Position numbers and translations under genes: made by a program. Source: Pseudidiomarina aquimaris (GTDB taxonomy: Bacteria > Pseudomonadota > Gammaproteobacteria > Enterobacterales > Alteromonadaceae). From it: DNA of 64,000 nucleotides. Numbering within the stretch: position 1 is the first letter of the stretch; each line of letters opens with the position of its first letter. The DNA lies in assembly GCF_003987395.1 (NCBI RefSeq), contig NZ_PIPT01000001.1:372001-436000 (forward strand). The letters run 5' to 3'. Below are positions 49,347-56,324 of this stretch, piece by piece. The notes beneath the pieces are model-generated. The model had not been told where the DNA came from, made no database searches, and worked only from the letters and a program-made list of their open reading frames with translations.

Positions 49347-50918
49347 TTACTTATTGGCAGTTTTGGTGGTTTTCCGACGCTGCTTGCCGATACCATAATC
49401 ACGCAATTTATTTGCCACAGCGGTGTGCGATAGCCCTAGTTTTTTCGCTAATTGACGGGTACTTGGGTAGCTCGGGTACAAACGTCGCAAAATCGTTGCT
49501 TCAAACTTTTTCACCGCTTCGTCCAAACTACCTTCTTCGAGATCGACCGCAACATTTTCCTGCAGCGCCCCCGCCTCAGGTAGGTGCAAGTCATCCGCGC
49601 TCAGGCGTTCACCCTCAAGCATCGATACCGAGCGGAACAGCACGTTTTCTAATTGACGCACATTACCCGGCCACTGATAGCGTTGTAGTAGCTCGCGGCA
49701 ATCGGCCGTCAACAACACCAAGCTACGGCCTAAGCGCTGACACGCCTGCAAGGTGAAATGGTCTGCTAACAAGGGAATATCGCTCTTGCGTTCGCGTAAT
49801 GGCGGCAATAGTAACGTCAGCACATTCAAGCGATAATAAAGGTCTTCGCGGAAGTTGCCCGCTTCGACGCGCTCCAAAAGGTCATCCCGCGCAGAACAAA
49901 TAATCCGCACATCAACGGTAACCTCAGCCTCTTCACCGATGCGGCGAAACTTGCCATCTTGAATAAAACGTAACAGCTTTGCCTGCAAACCATTGGACAT
50001 CTCACCGACTGCATCAAGCAGCACGGTACCGCCATTAGCTTGCTCAAAAATGCCCTTTTTGGCTTCGGTATGCGGGCCTAAACTGCCTTTGCCGTGACCG
50101 AACAATTCACTTTCGGCGACGTTATCCGGCAAGGCTGCGCAATTCACTGCAAGAAACGGCTGCTCAGCGCGCGGACTCGCTTGGTGACAGGCGCGGGCTA
50201 AGAGTTCCTTACCGACACCTGTTTCGCCTTGAATTAGCAACGGCACGTTCAATTCAGCCATGCGACGCGCTTCTTTGATCAGCTTGCGCATACTGGCATG
50301 CTCACCCAACAGTTGATGGAACGCATCGTGCTGACCGGTGCGCTGCCACTGCTGACTCAAAGGTTGCGGTTTACAGGTCAAAACGGCTCCAGCAAAGCTG
50401 GTGGCCTCATGCTCATCTTTGACCCAAATTGGCATCAGCTCAGCGAAATATTTCGCACCATTAACGGTGACTTGCGTGGTATGCGGTTCGGTCGGCTCAC
50501 GCTCTAACCAGCGTTGCACATTAAAGCCACTTAACCATTGGGCTATGGCTGTGCCTGGCAAATGTTGACGGGTATCAGACAGCAACAGCACAGCAGCATC
50601 ATTGGCAATATCTATGGTGCCTTTGGCATCGACTGACAAGACAGGATCAGGAAGCTTATTAAGCAGCAGGCTGAACTCGAAATGCTCGCGTTCGGACGGC
50701 ATAAAAGCGACAGTTTTGACGTCTTTTACATTCGGAATACGACGTATTTCCGGCATTAAATGCTGAAAGTCTTTGAATTCTAACTCAGGGAAATTGAGGA
50801 AGATTTTCCCTTTCGGATCCACTTCGATACCGCGAAGATCAATTTCACGGTCGCGTAAAATCTGCAAAACATCTTGGCATAAGCCCAAACGGTCATCACA
50901 AGTAATCTCGAGACGCAT
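49347..50918 (-). CDS. tyrR: Aromatic amino acid regulator TyrR
   Basis: TyrR senses tyrosine or phenylalanine and ATP and activates or represses aromatic amino acid genes. The 523-residue protein has an N-terminal ACT domain (1-75), a PAS domain (about 80-190), an AAA+ domain with Walker A GETGVGK (231-237) and a C-terminal Fis-type helix-turn-helix (STRQLAKKLGLSHTAVANKL, near 490). The sigma-54 contact loop GAFTGA is replaced by GSLGPHT (278-284), as in E. coli TyrR. The Walker B is LLDAVGEM, with Ala303 where E. coli TyrR has glutamate. It lies between its likely target operons and has a strong TyrR box just upstream. Confidence 0.95.
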   Translation of the reverse strand: MRLEITCDDRLGLCQDVLQILRDREIDLRGIEVDPKGKIFLNFPELEFKDFQHLMPEIRRIPNVKDVKTVAFMPSEREHFEFSLLLNKLPDPVLSVDAKGTIDIANDAAVLLLSDTRQHLPGTAIAQWLSGFNVQRWLEREPTEPHTTQVTVNGAKYFAELMPIWVKDEHEATSFAGAVLTCKPQPLSQQWQRTGQHDAFHQLLGEHASMRKLIKEARRMAELNVPLLIQGETGVGKELLARACHQASPRAEQPFLAVNCAALPDNVAESELFGHGKGSLGPHTEAKKGIFEQANGGTVLLDAVGEMSNGLQAKLLRFIQDGKFRRIGEEAEVTVDVRIICSARDDLLERVEAGNFREDLYYRLNVLTLLLPPLRERKSDIPLLADHFTLQACQRLGRSLVLLTADCRELLQRYQWPGNVRQLENVLFRSVSMLEGERLSADDLHLPEAGALQENVAVDLEEGSLDEAVKKFEATILRRLYPSYPSTRQLAKKLGLSHTAVANKLRDYGIGKQRRKTTKTANK

Positions 50919-50943
50919 CGCTACTTCTTCATGAAACGGAAAA

Positions 50944-50961
50944 TGTAAACAATAGTATACA
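50944..50961. promoter_or_regulatory. Candidate TyrR box upstream of tyrR (autoregulation)
   Basis: TGTAAA-CAATAG-TATACA matches the TyrR box at 11 of 12 positions, with the essential G and C 14 nt apart. It lies 26 nt before the tyrR ATG, a position suited to repression. Confidence 0.7.
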
Positions 50962-50962
50962 C

Positions 50963-50994
50963 AAAAAAGCCTCTACCCGTCACTAGGTAGAGGC
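50963..50994 (-). terminator. Terminator of the mgl-phhA-phhB operon
   Basis: On the minus strand GCCTCTACC (50986-50994) and GGTAGAGGC (50969-50977) form a 9-bp stem with an 8-nt loop followed by six U residues (50963-50968). It ends the operon just upstream of the tyrR promoter region. Confidence 0.85.
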
Positions 50995-51025
50995 TCTTTA
51001 ATTCGCGTTTTGCGGCTAATGCACT

Positions 51026-51370
51026 TTATTCTGCGTCTAGTACTGCGTCGGTGCGCGCTGCCATAATGAAATCGTTTTTGTGCAGGCCATTGATAGCATG
51101 CGTCCACCACGTAACCGTCACTTTGCCCCACTCGGTAACTAGAGTCGGGTGATGAAATTCATCTTCTGCTATTTCACCTACACGATTAGTGAACGCCAAT
51201 GCCTTTTTGAAATTCTTGAACTTGAACTCACGTTCAAGCTGCATCACGCCATCGCGCGATACCGGCGTCCAATCAGGTATCTCGCGCATCAACTCCGCAA
51301 GCTCTTCGTCGCTCACTTTTGGGGCTTCTGCATTACATGCTTCACATTTTTGCTGTTTTAAATCAGACAT
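51026..51370 (-). CDS. phhB: Pterin-4a-carbinolamine dehydratase
   Basis: PhhB dehydrates the 4a-hydroxypterin made by phenylalanine hydroxylase so the cofactor can be recycled. The 114-residue protein has the family motif [21 protein letters not shown] (about residues 68-88). The N-terminus has a CEACNA pair of cysteines. I choose the ATG at 51370 (GGAG 7 nt upstream) over a TTG at 51382. It is 37 nt after phhA and is the last gene of the operon. Confidence 0.93.
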   Translation of the reverse strand: MSDLKQQKCEACNAEAPKVSDEELAELMREIPDWTPVSRDGVMQLEREFKFKNFKKALAFTNRVGEIAEDEFHHPTLVTEWGKVTVTWWTHAINGLHKNDFIMAARTDAVLDAE

Positions 51371-51407
51371 TTCTGACTCCAAATTGTCTTTACTGAAAAG
51401 AGTTTAC

Positions 51408-52202
51408 TCAAGCGGCGTCTTTGGGTGGGAACTTCGGCTCAAACAAACCGAGCTCCATCGCTTCGTGAACCAGCGCCATAATGTCGAGGTCAGCAATATC
51501 AAACAATTGCTCTGTAGACTCGAGAGTGTAGTAGATAGGTTGCATGATATCGATGCGGTACGGTGTACGCAGCGCATCAAGTGGCACTAAAGGTTTGCGC
51601 TCCGGCTTGTCGCTGTGAATTGCGTATTCTGTTTCACCTGGCGAGGAGAGAATACCGCCACCGTAGATGCGCAGCCCATCCGCAGTGTTCAGCAAGCCGA
51701 ACTCGACGGTAAACCAATACAAACGGGCCAAATAGACACGCTCTTTCGGTGTTGCATTAAGACCGAGCTTGCCATATTGATGGGTGAAGTGGGCAAACGC
51801 TGGGTTCGTCAGCAACGGGCAGTGACCAAAGATTTCGTGGAAGATATCTGGCTCTTGTAAGTAATCAAATTCTTCACGGGTACGAATAAAAGTTGCTACC
51901 GGAAACTGCTTGTTCGCCAAGAGTCGAAAGAACTCGTCGAATGGAATGAGTGCCGGAACTTGGGCCACTTGCCACCCCGTACTCGCTTCCAGAACTTCAT
52001 TTATTTCATGAAGTTGCGGAATACGATCTTGCGGCAAATCGAGTAACTCAAGGCCATGCATATACTCATCACAGGCCTTACCTGGAATATGTTTTAACTG
52101 GCGAGCAACCAAATCGCGCCATACCGCGTTCTCTTCGTCACTCCAGTCGATAATACCCGTGTCGTCTGGCTGGCGCGAAACGTATTGGCTTTGTTTACCC
52201 AT
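51408..52202 (-). CDS. phhA: Phenylalanine 4-monooxygenase
   Basis: PhhA hydroxylates phenylalanine to tyrosine with tetrahydropterin, O2 and Fe(II). The 264-residue monomeric bacterial form has the iron ligands in HEIFGHCPLL near residue 121 and the glutamate in YWFTVEFGLL near 166. Its ATG lies inside the end of the methionine lyase gene (8-nt overlap) with AAGGGGAA upstream, so it is probably co-expressed with it. Confidence 0.96.
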   Translation of the reverse strand: MGKQSQYVSRQPDDTGIIDWSDEENAVWRDLVARQLKHIPGKACDEYMHGLELLDLPQDRIPQLHEINEVLEASTGWQVAQVPALIPFDEFFRLLANKQFPVATFIRTREEFDYLQEPDIFHEIFGHCPLLTNPAFAHFTHQYGKLGLNATPKERVYLARLYWFTVEFGLLNTADGLRIYGGGILSSPGETEYAIHSDKPERKPLVPLDALRTPYRIDIMQPIYYTLESTEQLFDIADLDIMALVHEAMELGLFEPKFPPKDAA

Positions 52203-53457
52203 AAGTCAAAGGTTCCCCTTGTTGTTCTGTTTGTTCTGTTTGTTCTATCGTTTTTAGTTGTTGTGCTTTAGTAAATGCTTGTTCCAAATCTGCGATAATA
52301 TCTTCGACCGCCTCTAAACCTACTGAGATACGCACCAAGGTGTCGCTAATACCCGCTTTGGCACGGGCTTCTGGGGTATAAGGCGAATGCGTCATTGAAG
52401 CCGGATGCTGAATTAAAGTCTCGGCATCACCAAGACTCACCGCTATGGTGATAAGTTCTAAACTATCGAGTACCTGTCGCGCAGTTGCGATATCACCATC
52501 CAATTCAAACGCTATAACGGCGCCGGGGCCATGCATTTGCGTGCCCATAAGACGCTGTGCTGGATGCTCCGCCAACCCTGGATAGTAGATACTGCGCACC
52601 ATTTGATGCTGCTGTAAATAAGCGGCCACACGCATGGCATTGTTGCAATGTCGTTCCATACGCACATCAAGCGTTTTTAGACCACGCAAGATCAACCACG
52701 CATCATGCGGGCTCATCGTCGCCCCCATATCTTTCAGCGTTGTCATCTTAATCAATTCGATGTCTTCAGCGCTGCCACAAATGAGCCCTGCGACAACATC
52801 ACCATGCCCATTCAAATATTTTGTCGCACTGTGAATCACGATATCGGCACCCTGCTCGCGTGGACGCTGCAATAGGGGTGTCATAAAGGTATTGTCGACA
52901 ATCACCCGTGCTTGCTGACGGTGCGCGATTTCACTTACCGCAGCAATATCAATAATTTTCAGATGTGGATTCGCTGGCGTTTCAATAAATACCATTTTGG
53001 TATTACTACGCATCGCAGCAGCTACATTGTCAGCATTAGTCATGTCAACAAAGTCGACGCTAATGCCAAACTTGGCAAACAAATGTGAGAATAAGGCAAA
53101 GCTACAGCCATAGATGGCATCCGCCACCACTACATGATCACCTTGTTCTAGAAATGCCAACATCGCTGCTGATACTGCACCCATGCCCGTTGCACAAGCG
53201 GCACCCGCTGGATAGCCCTCGAGCTGCGCTATACGCGCTTCTAACTCGTCGGTGGTTGGATTACCTAAGCGTGAATAGATGTAGCCAGCTTCCTCGCCAG
53301 CAAAACGTGCAGAGCCCTGCGCCGTGTTTGAAAAAGCAAACGTCGCAGTCTGATAGAGCGGTGCAACCAAGGCGCCATGTTCATCACGCTGTTTACCACC
53401 GTGAATCGTCATCGTCGCTGGCTGCCATTGCGGTTTGTCGTTATGGTTATTGCGCAT
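52195..53457 (-). CDS. Methionine gamma-lyase-type PLP enzyme
   Basis: This 420-residue Cys/Met-metabolism PLP enzyme probably splits methionine into methanethiol, 2-oxobutyrate and ammonia. The PLP lysine is in HSATKYLNGHGDVVAG near residue 208. The cysteine in AIYGCSFALF near 115 is at the position of Cys116 of Pseudomonas putida methionine gamma-lyase, and KDMGATMSPHDA and HPASMTHSPYTPE also follow that enzyme closely. Cystathionine gamma-lyase or synthase is the alternative. The C-terminus has an EQTEQTEQ repeat. It heads the operon with phhA and phhB. Confidence 0.85.
   Translation of the reverse strand: MRNNHNDKPQWQPATMTIHGGKQRDEHGALVAPLYQTATFAFSNTAQGSARFAGEEAGYIYSRLGNPTTDELEARIAQLEGYPAGAACATGMGAVSAAMLAFLEQGDHVVVADAIYGCSFALFSHLFAKFGISVDFVDMTNADNVAAAMRSNTKMVFIETPANPHLKIIDIAAVSEIAHRQQARVIVDNTFMTPLLQRPREQGADIVIHSATKYLNGHGDVVAGLICGSAEDIELIKMTTLKDMGATMSPHDAWLILRGLKTLDVRMERHCNNAMRVAAYLQQHQMVRSIYYPGLAEHPAQRLMGTQMHGPGAVIAFELDGDIATARQVLDSLELITIAVSLGDAETLIQHPASMTHSPYTPEARAKAGISDTLVRISVGLEAVEDIIADLEQAFTKAQQLKTIEQTEQTEQQGEPLTYG
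52223..52246 (-). repeat. Short 9-nt tandem repeat in the 3' end of the methionine lyase gene
   Basis: The 9-nt unit TGTTCTGTT (plus strand) occurs 2.7 times and encodes EQTEQTEQ at the protein's C-terminus, just before the phhA ribosome site. Copy number could vary without frame change. Confidence 0.8.
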
Positions 53458-53485
53458 TGGCAGTTTTTCCTCCTTGCGTCGAGCA

Positions 53486-53504
53486 CTTTGTCGACATTAC
53501 AAAG
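53486..53504. promoter_or_regulatory. CTTTGT-N7-ACAAAG dyad upstream of the methionine lyase gene
   Basis: A perfect 6-bp inverted repeat with a 7-nt spacer lies 29 nt before the start codon of the methionine lyase gene. It could be an operator or part of a leader hairpin; no known regulator is assigned. Confidence 0.4.
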
Positions 53505-53526
53505 AGTGCATGCTGGCCATGCGCAA

Positions 53527-53554
53527 CGCAACTTGTCAGACTGACGAAGTTGCG
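53527..53554. other. Near-perfect 28-nt palindrome between pspC and the methionine lyase gene
   Basis: CGCAACTTGTCAG (53527-53539) and CTGACGAAGTTGCG (53541-53554) are complementary over 13 bp with one unpaired G at 53546 and a single central A. No U-tract follows on either strand. It may be an operator, or the end of the psp transcript acting as a non-canonical terminator. Confidence 0.5.
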
Positions 53555-53561
53555 CTGCGGG

Positions 53562-53579
53562 TGTAACGCAAATTTTCCA
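53562..53579. promoter_or_regulatory. Candidate TyrR box upstream of the methionine lyase-phhA-phhB operon
   Basis: TGTAAC-GCAAAT-TTTCCA matches the TyrR box at 10 of 12 positions and keeps the essential G and C 14 nt apart. It lies 105 nt before the start of the first gene of the operon, a distance suited to activation. Confidence 0.55.
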
Positions 53580-53602
53580 CTTGCGTATTGCGCCGGATCA
53601 AC

Positions 53603-54004
53603 TTAGAGGTTTTTAAGCTCGCGATCGACCTTGTAGGCGTTTGAGGTGATATAGCGTTCCATCGCTTGTAGGCGACCTTCAAGTTCACGATACTCTTCAT
53701 CGATATCGTGAAACGCTGCGCGCGGTGGTTCGCCCGCTTGGTAAACTTTGGTTTTCACCCCTACCGGCTTATGTCCATTGTTGGCTTGCGGGGCTTGCAC
53801 TTCATCTAAAATCATCCACGCTGCAATATAAAGTATGACGACAAAACCGTGACCAAAAATCACCGCTGTTACGACAATTATCCGCACTAACCATGCTTCA
53901 ATATTGAAGTAGTTCGCGATACCGGCACAGACGCCGGCAACTTTGGCATTTGCTTTGTCGCGCAATAATTGCTTGCGCGGTTTCTTGTCGTTGTCATAAC
54001 TCAT
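53603..54004 (-). CDS. pspC: Phage shock protein C
   Basis: PspC is an inner-membrane protein that, with PspB, senses envelope stress and draws PspA away from PspF. The 133-residue protein has the PspC domain with VAGVCAGIANYFNIEAWLVR near residue 27, a membrane helix at about 44-66 and a C-terminal coiled segment. The ATG at 54004 overlaps the pspB stop (ATGA), with GGAGAG upstream; a longer frame to 54019 is not used. Confidence 0.93.
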   Translation of the reverse strand: MSYDNDKKPRKQLLRDKANAKVAGVCAGIANYFNIEAWLVRIIVVTAVIFGHGFVVILYIAAWMILDEVQAPQANNGHKPVGVKTKVYQAGEPPRAAFHDIDEEYRELEGRLQAMERYITSNAYKVDRELKNL

Positions 54005-54240
54005 TTGCGTTCTCTCCAAGTTGGAGCGTCGGCATCAAGAATAGCTTCAAGGGTCTTGATGCGCTCACGCATCTGTTCTGCTTTTTGGGCTAATTGCTGC
54101 AAATCATGAATTTCTTCTTGCGATAGCCCCTGGCTAATTTTCTTCTTACTGCGGTAGTGCATGATGACCCAGATCGGTGCCACGAAAATCATGAACAAAA
54201 TCAGGGGCACTGCAATCATCGGTACAAGTACATCGGCCAT
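54001..54240 (-). CDS. pspB: Phage shock protein B
   Basis: PspB is a small inner-membrane partner of PspC. The 79-residue protein has one N-terminal membrane helix (about residues 3-27, LVPMIAVPLILFMIFVAPIW) followed by a basic, coiled-coil cytoplasmic tail (LQQLAQKAEQMRERIKTLEAIL). It is 86 nt after pspA, with a hairpin in the gap, and overlaps pspC by 4 nt. Confidence 0.93.
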   Translation of the reverse strand: MADVLVPMIAVPLILFMIFVAPIWVIMHYRSKKKISQGLSQEEIHDLQQLAQKAEQMRERIKTLEAILDADAPTWRERK

Positions 54241-54287
54241 AATAAGGGTTCCCTATACTCACTTCTGGTCACTTCGCTGCTGGCGTA

Positions 54288-54306
54288 CACCCGCTGAATG
54301 CGGGTG
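54288..54306 (-). other. Hairpin in the pspA-pspB gap
   Basis: CACCCGC (54288-54294) and GCGGGTG (54300-54306) form a 7-bp GC-rich stem with a 5-nt loop, without a U-tract. It may stabilise the pspA 3' end or lower pspBC expression relative to pspA. Confidence 0.45.
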
Positions 54307-54326
54307 ATGCCATGCCTGCGAATCAA

Positions 54327-54998
54327 TTACTCAGCTTTTTTATCTTTTTTCACACGAGCTTTCATTGCTTCCAACTCGTCAGAAATTTGGTCTTCGCCTT
54401 CAAGCTCTGCGAACTCGTCGCGTAAGCTCTTTTTACCCATATCATAGGCTTCAACCTGCGACTCTAAGTCATCAATTTTAGACTCGTAGCGTTCGAAACG
54501 TAGCATTGCATCATCAATTTTTCCGCTATCGATGCGTTTTTTCACTTCCAAACGGCTGCTGGCAGCGCGCTGACGCATGATAATGGTTTTTTGACGTGCT
54601 TTAGCATCGGCGAGCTTCTCTTGTAACTGGCCAACTTCTTCGTTGAGCTTGTTCAAGTGCTCGTTGATACGCTCGATATCACTTTCTAAGCTCGTGACAG
54701 CGTCGTTTGCTTTACGCTTTTCTACCAGAGCCAAGCGCGCTAGGTCGTCACGGTCTTTGCTTAACGCAAGTTCCGCTTTCTTTTCCCACTCGCTTTGCTC
54801 AGTTTGGAAGCGCGCCATTTGGCGTTCAGTGTCTTTCTTTTCAGCGATTAAGCGCGCTGAAGTAGAACGTACTTCCACCAAGGTGTCTTCCATTTCTTGA
54901 ATAATCAAACGTACCATTTTTTCTGGATCTTCTGCTTTGTCCAAAATGGCGTTGATGTTCGAATTTACGATATCAGTAAAACGTGAAAAGATACCCAT
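54327..54998 (-). CDS. pspA: Phage shock protein A
   Basis: PspA (ESCRT-III/Vipp1 family) binds stressed inner membranes and inhibits PspF in their absence. The 223-residue protein starts MGIFSRFTDIVNSNINAILDKAEDPEKM, with the N-terminal amphipathic helix, and is otherwise a long coiled coil. The length matches E. coli PspA (222). It is the first gene of pspABC, with a sigma-54 promoter 56 nt upstream and GAGGA before the ATG. Confidence 0.97.
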   Translation of the reverse strand: MGIFSRFTDIVNSNINAILDKAEDPEKMVRLIIQEMEDTLVEVRSTSARLIAEKKDTERQMARFQTEQSEWEKKAELALSKDRDDLARLALVEKRKANDAVTSLESDIERINEHLNKLNEEVGQLQEKLADAKARQKTIIMRQRAASSRLEVKKRIDSGKIDDAMLRFERYESKIDDLESQVEAYDMGKKSLRDEFAELEGEDQISDELEAMKARVKKDKKAE

Positions 54999-55053
54999 GT
55001 TCGTGTCCTCATCTTGTGATTCGAAACTGTTACTTTACGGTCGCTAATAACAA

Positions 55054-55069
55054 TGCAGATAGCGTGCCA
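55054..55069 (-). promoter_or_regulatory. Sigma-54 promoter of pspABC
   Basis: On the minus strand TGGCACG-CTAT-CTGCA matches the sigma-54 consensus TGGCACG-N4-TTGCA with one mismatch. The predicted transcript start is near 55043, about 45 nt before the pspA ATG. The adjacent divergent gene encodes the sigma-54 activator PspF. Confidence 0.85.
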
Positions 55070-55087
55070 ACTTTTTCAAATCGCATT

Positions 55088-55176
55088 AATTGACTGATTT
55101 TTAGCTATTTATCAGCACAAAGCAAATTTTTGTTTGACCCACCAGCGTTATCAAATACACTAATAATTAGTCAATT
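55088..55176. promoter_or_regulatory. Possible PspF upstream activating region
   Basis: AATTGACT (55088-55095) recurs as its exact inverse AGTCAATT (55169-55176), about 45 to 133 nt upstream of the predicted pspA start. This is where PspF would bind to activate pspA and control its own gene. The pairing is seen; the binding role is inferred. Confidence 0.35.
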
Positions 55177-55226
55177 TAACCACCATACGCAGTTGCCAGC
55201 ACACAACAACTATAAAGGGGCTCTTC

Positions 55227-56324
55227 ATGCGTCGCTCAAGAGAAGCGGATAACCTTATCGGCGAGGCGAATAGCTTTCTCGCGGTCTTAGAACAAGTATC
55301 GCAAATTGCACCGCTCACCAAGCCGGTTTTAATTATCGGTGAACGTGGTACGGGTAAAGAGCTCATCGCTGCGCGTCTGCACTTTCTTTCCGAGCGTTGG
55401 GAACAAAGCTATGTGAAGCTCAATTGTGCGGCACTCAGTGAAAGCTTGCTAGAAAGCGAACTCTTCGGCCATGAAGCCGGGGCCTTTACCGGCGCACAAA
55501 AACGACATGAAGGACGTTTCGAGCGCGCCGACCAAGGCACACTTTTTCTCGATGAATTGGCTAATACCTCAGCGCTGGTGCAAGAAAAGATACTTCGCGT
55601 CATCGAATACGGTGAATTTGAGCGCGTCGGCGGTAGTAAAACCGTCTGTACTGACGTGCGTTTAATTGCCGCAACCAATGAGGATTTGCCAAGCCTTGCT
55701 GAGCGCGGTGAGTTTCGTGCCGATTTACTTGACCGTCTCGCCTTCGACGTCATTACCCTACCACCGCTACGTGAGCGTCGTGAAGATATCATGGTGCTCG
55801 CCGAGCATTTCGCCATTCAAATGGCGCGCGAGTTACAATTCGAGCTCTTCAGTGGTTTCACCGAACGCGCGAAAAAAGCGCTTCTAGATTACCATTGGCC
55901 GGGGAATATCCGTGAGTTAAAGAACGTAGTTGAACGTTCGGTGTATCGTCTCGGAAGCGGTGCCGTACCGCTCGACCACATCATCATTGATCCTTTCGCT
56001 AGCCCATGGCGCCCAAAAGCTGCGACGCACCGCAGTAAAACAACTGCCAATACAGGACGAGATTCAATAAGCGAAGTGTCCCATAATGCGGCGGAGAATG
56101 CGGCGGAGAATGCGACGGATAGCGCCGCAACAACTGTTGATTTCAGCAAAGGACCAATTGAGTTTAAAGACGCAGTGGCCAACTTTGAAACTGAAGTTTT
56201 ACAACAGGCGCTAAGCCATGCACAATTCAATCAAAAGAAAACTGCGGAAATGCTGGGGCTCACCTATCATCAATTACGTGGTTACTTAAAAAAATACTCA
56301 TTATTGGACGGGTCAACGAGCTAA
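55227..56324 (+). CDS. pspF: Sigma-54-dependent activator PspF
   Basis: PspF opens sigma-54 promoters of the psp genes and is held inactive by PspA. It has no N-terminal sensor domain. The 365-residue protein has Walker A GERGTGKE near residue 32, the sigma-54 contact GHEAGAFTGAQ near 84, Walker B GTLFLDEL near 107, and a Fis-type helix-turn-helix at the end (KKTAEMLGLTYHQLRGYLKK). It is longer than E. coli PspF (325) because of a linker of about 40 residues with AAEN repeats. Its stop is followed directly by the sapA ATG. Confidence 0.94.
   Translation: MRRSREADNLIGEANSFLAVLEQVSQIAPLTKPVLIIGERGTGKELIAARLHFLSERWEQSYVKLNCAALSESLLESELFGHEAGAFTGAQKRHEGRFERADQGTLFLDELANTSALVQEKILRVIEYGEFERVGGSKTVCTDVRLIAATNEDLPSLAERGEFRADLLDRLAFDVITLPPLRERREDIMVLAEHFAIQMARELQFELFSGFTERAKKALLDYHWPGNIRELKNVVERSVYRLGSGAVPLDHIIIDPFASPWRPKAATHRSKTTANTGRDSISEVSHNAAENAAENATDSAATTVDFSKGPIEFKDAVANFETEVLQQALSHAQFNQKKTAEMLGLTYHQLRGYLKKYSLLDGSTS
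56085..56120 (+). repeat. Three 12-nt tandem repeats in the PspF linker
   Basis: Two exact copies of AATGCGGCGGAG and a third with two changes encode NAAE repeats between the AAA+ domain and the DNA-binding domain of PspF. Confidence 0.85.

Noticed and set aside
53486-53504. CTTTGTCGACATTACAAAG as a TyrR box
   Set aside because: It is a good dyad but does not have the TGTAAA-N6-TTTACA pattern; kept only as an unassigned dyad.
53085-53606. 173-codon open frame on the plus strand across the methionine lyase gene start
   Set aside because: Antisense to conserved coding sequence, composition not protein-like, and runs through the regulatory gap.
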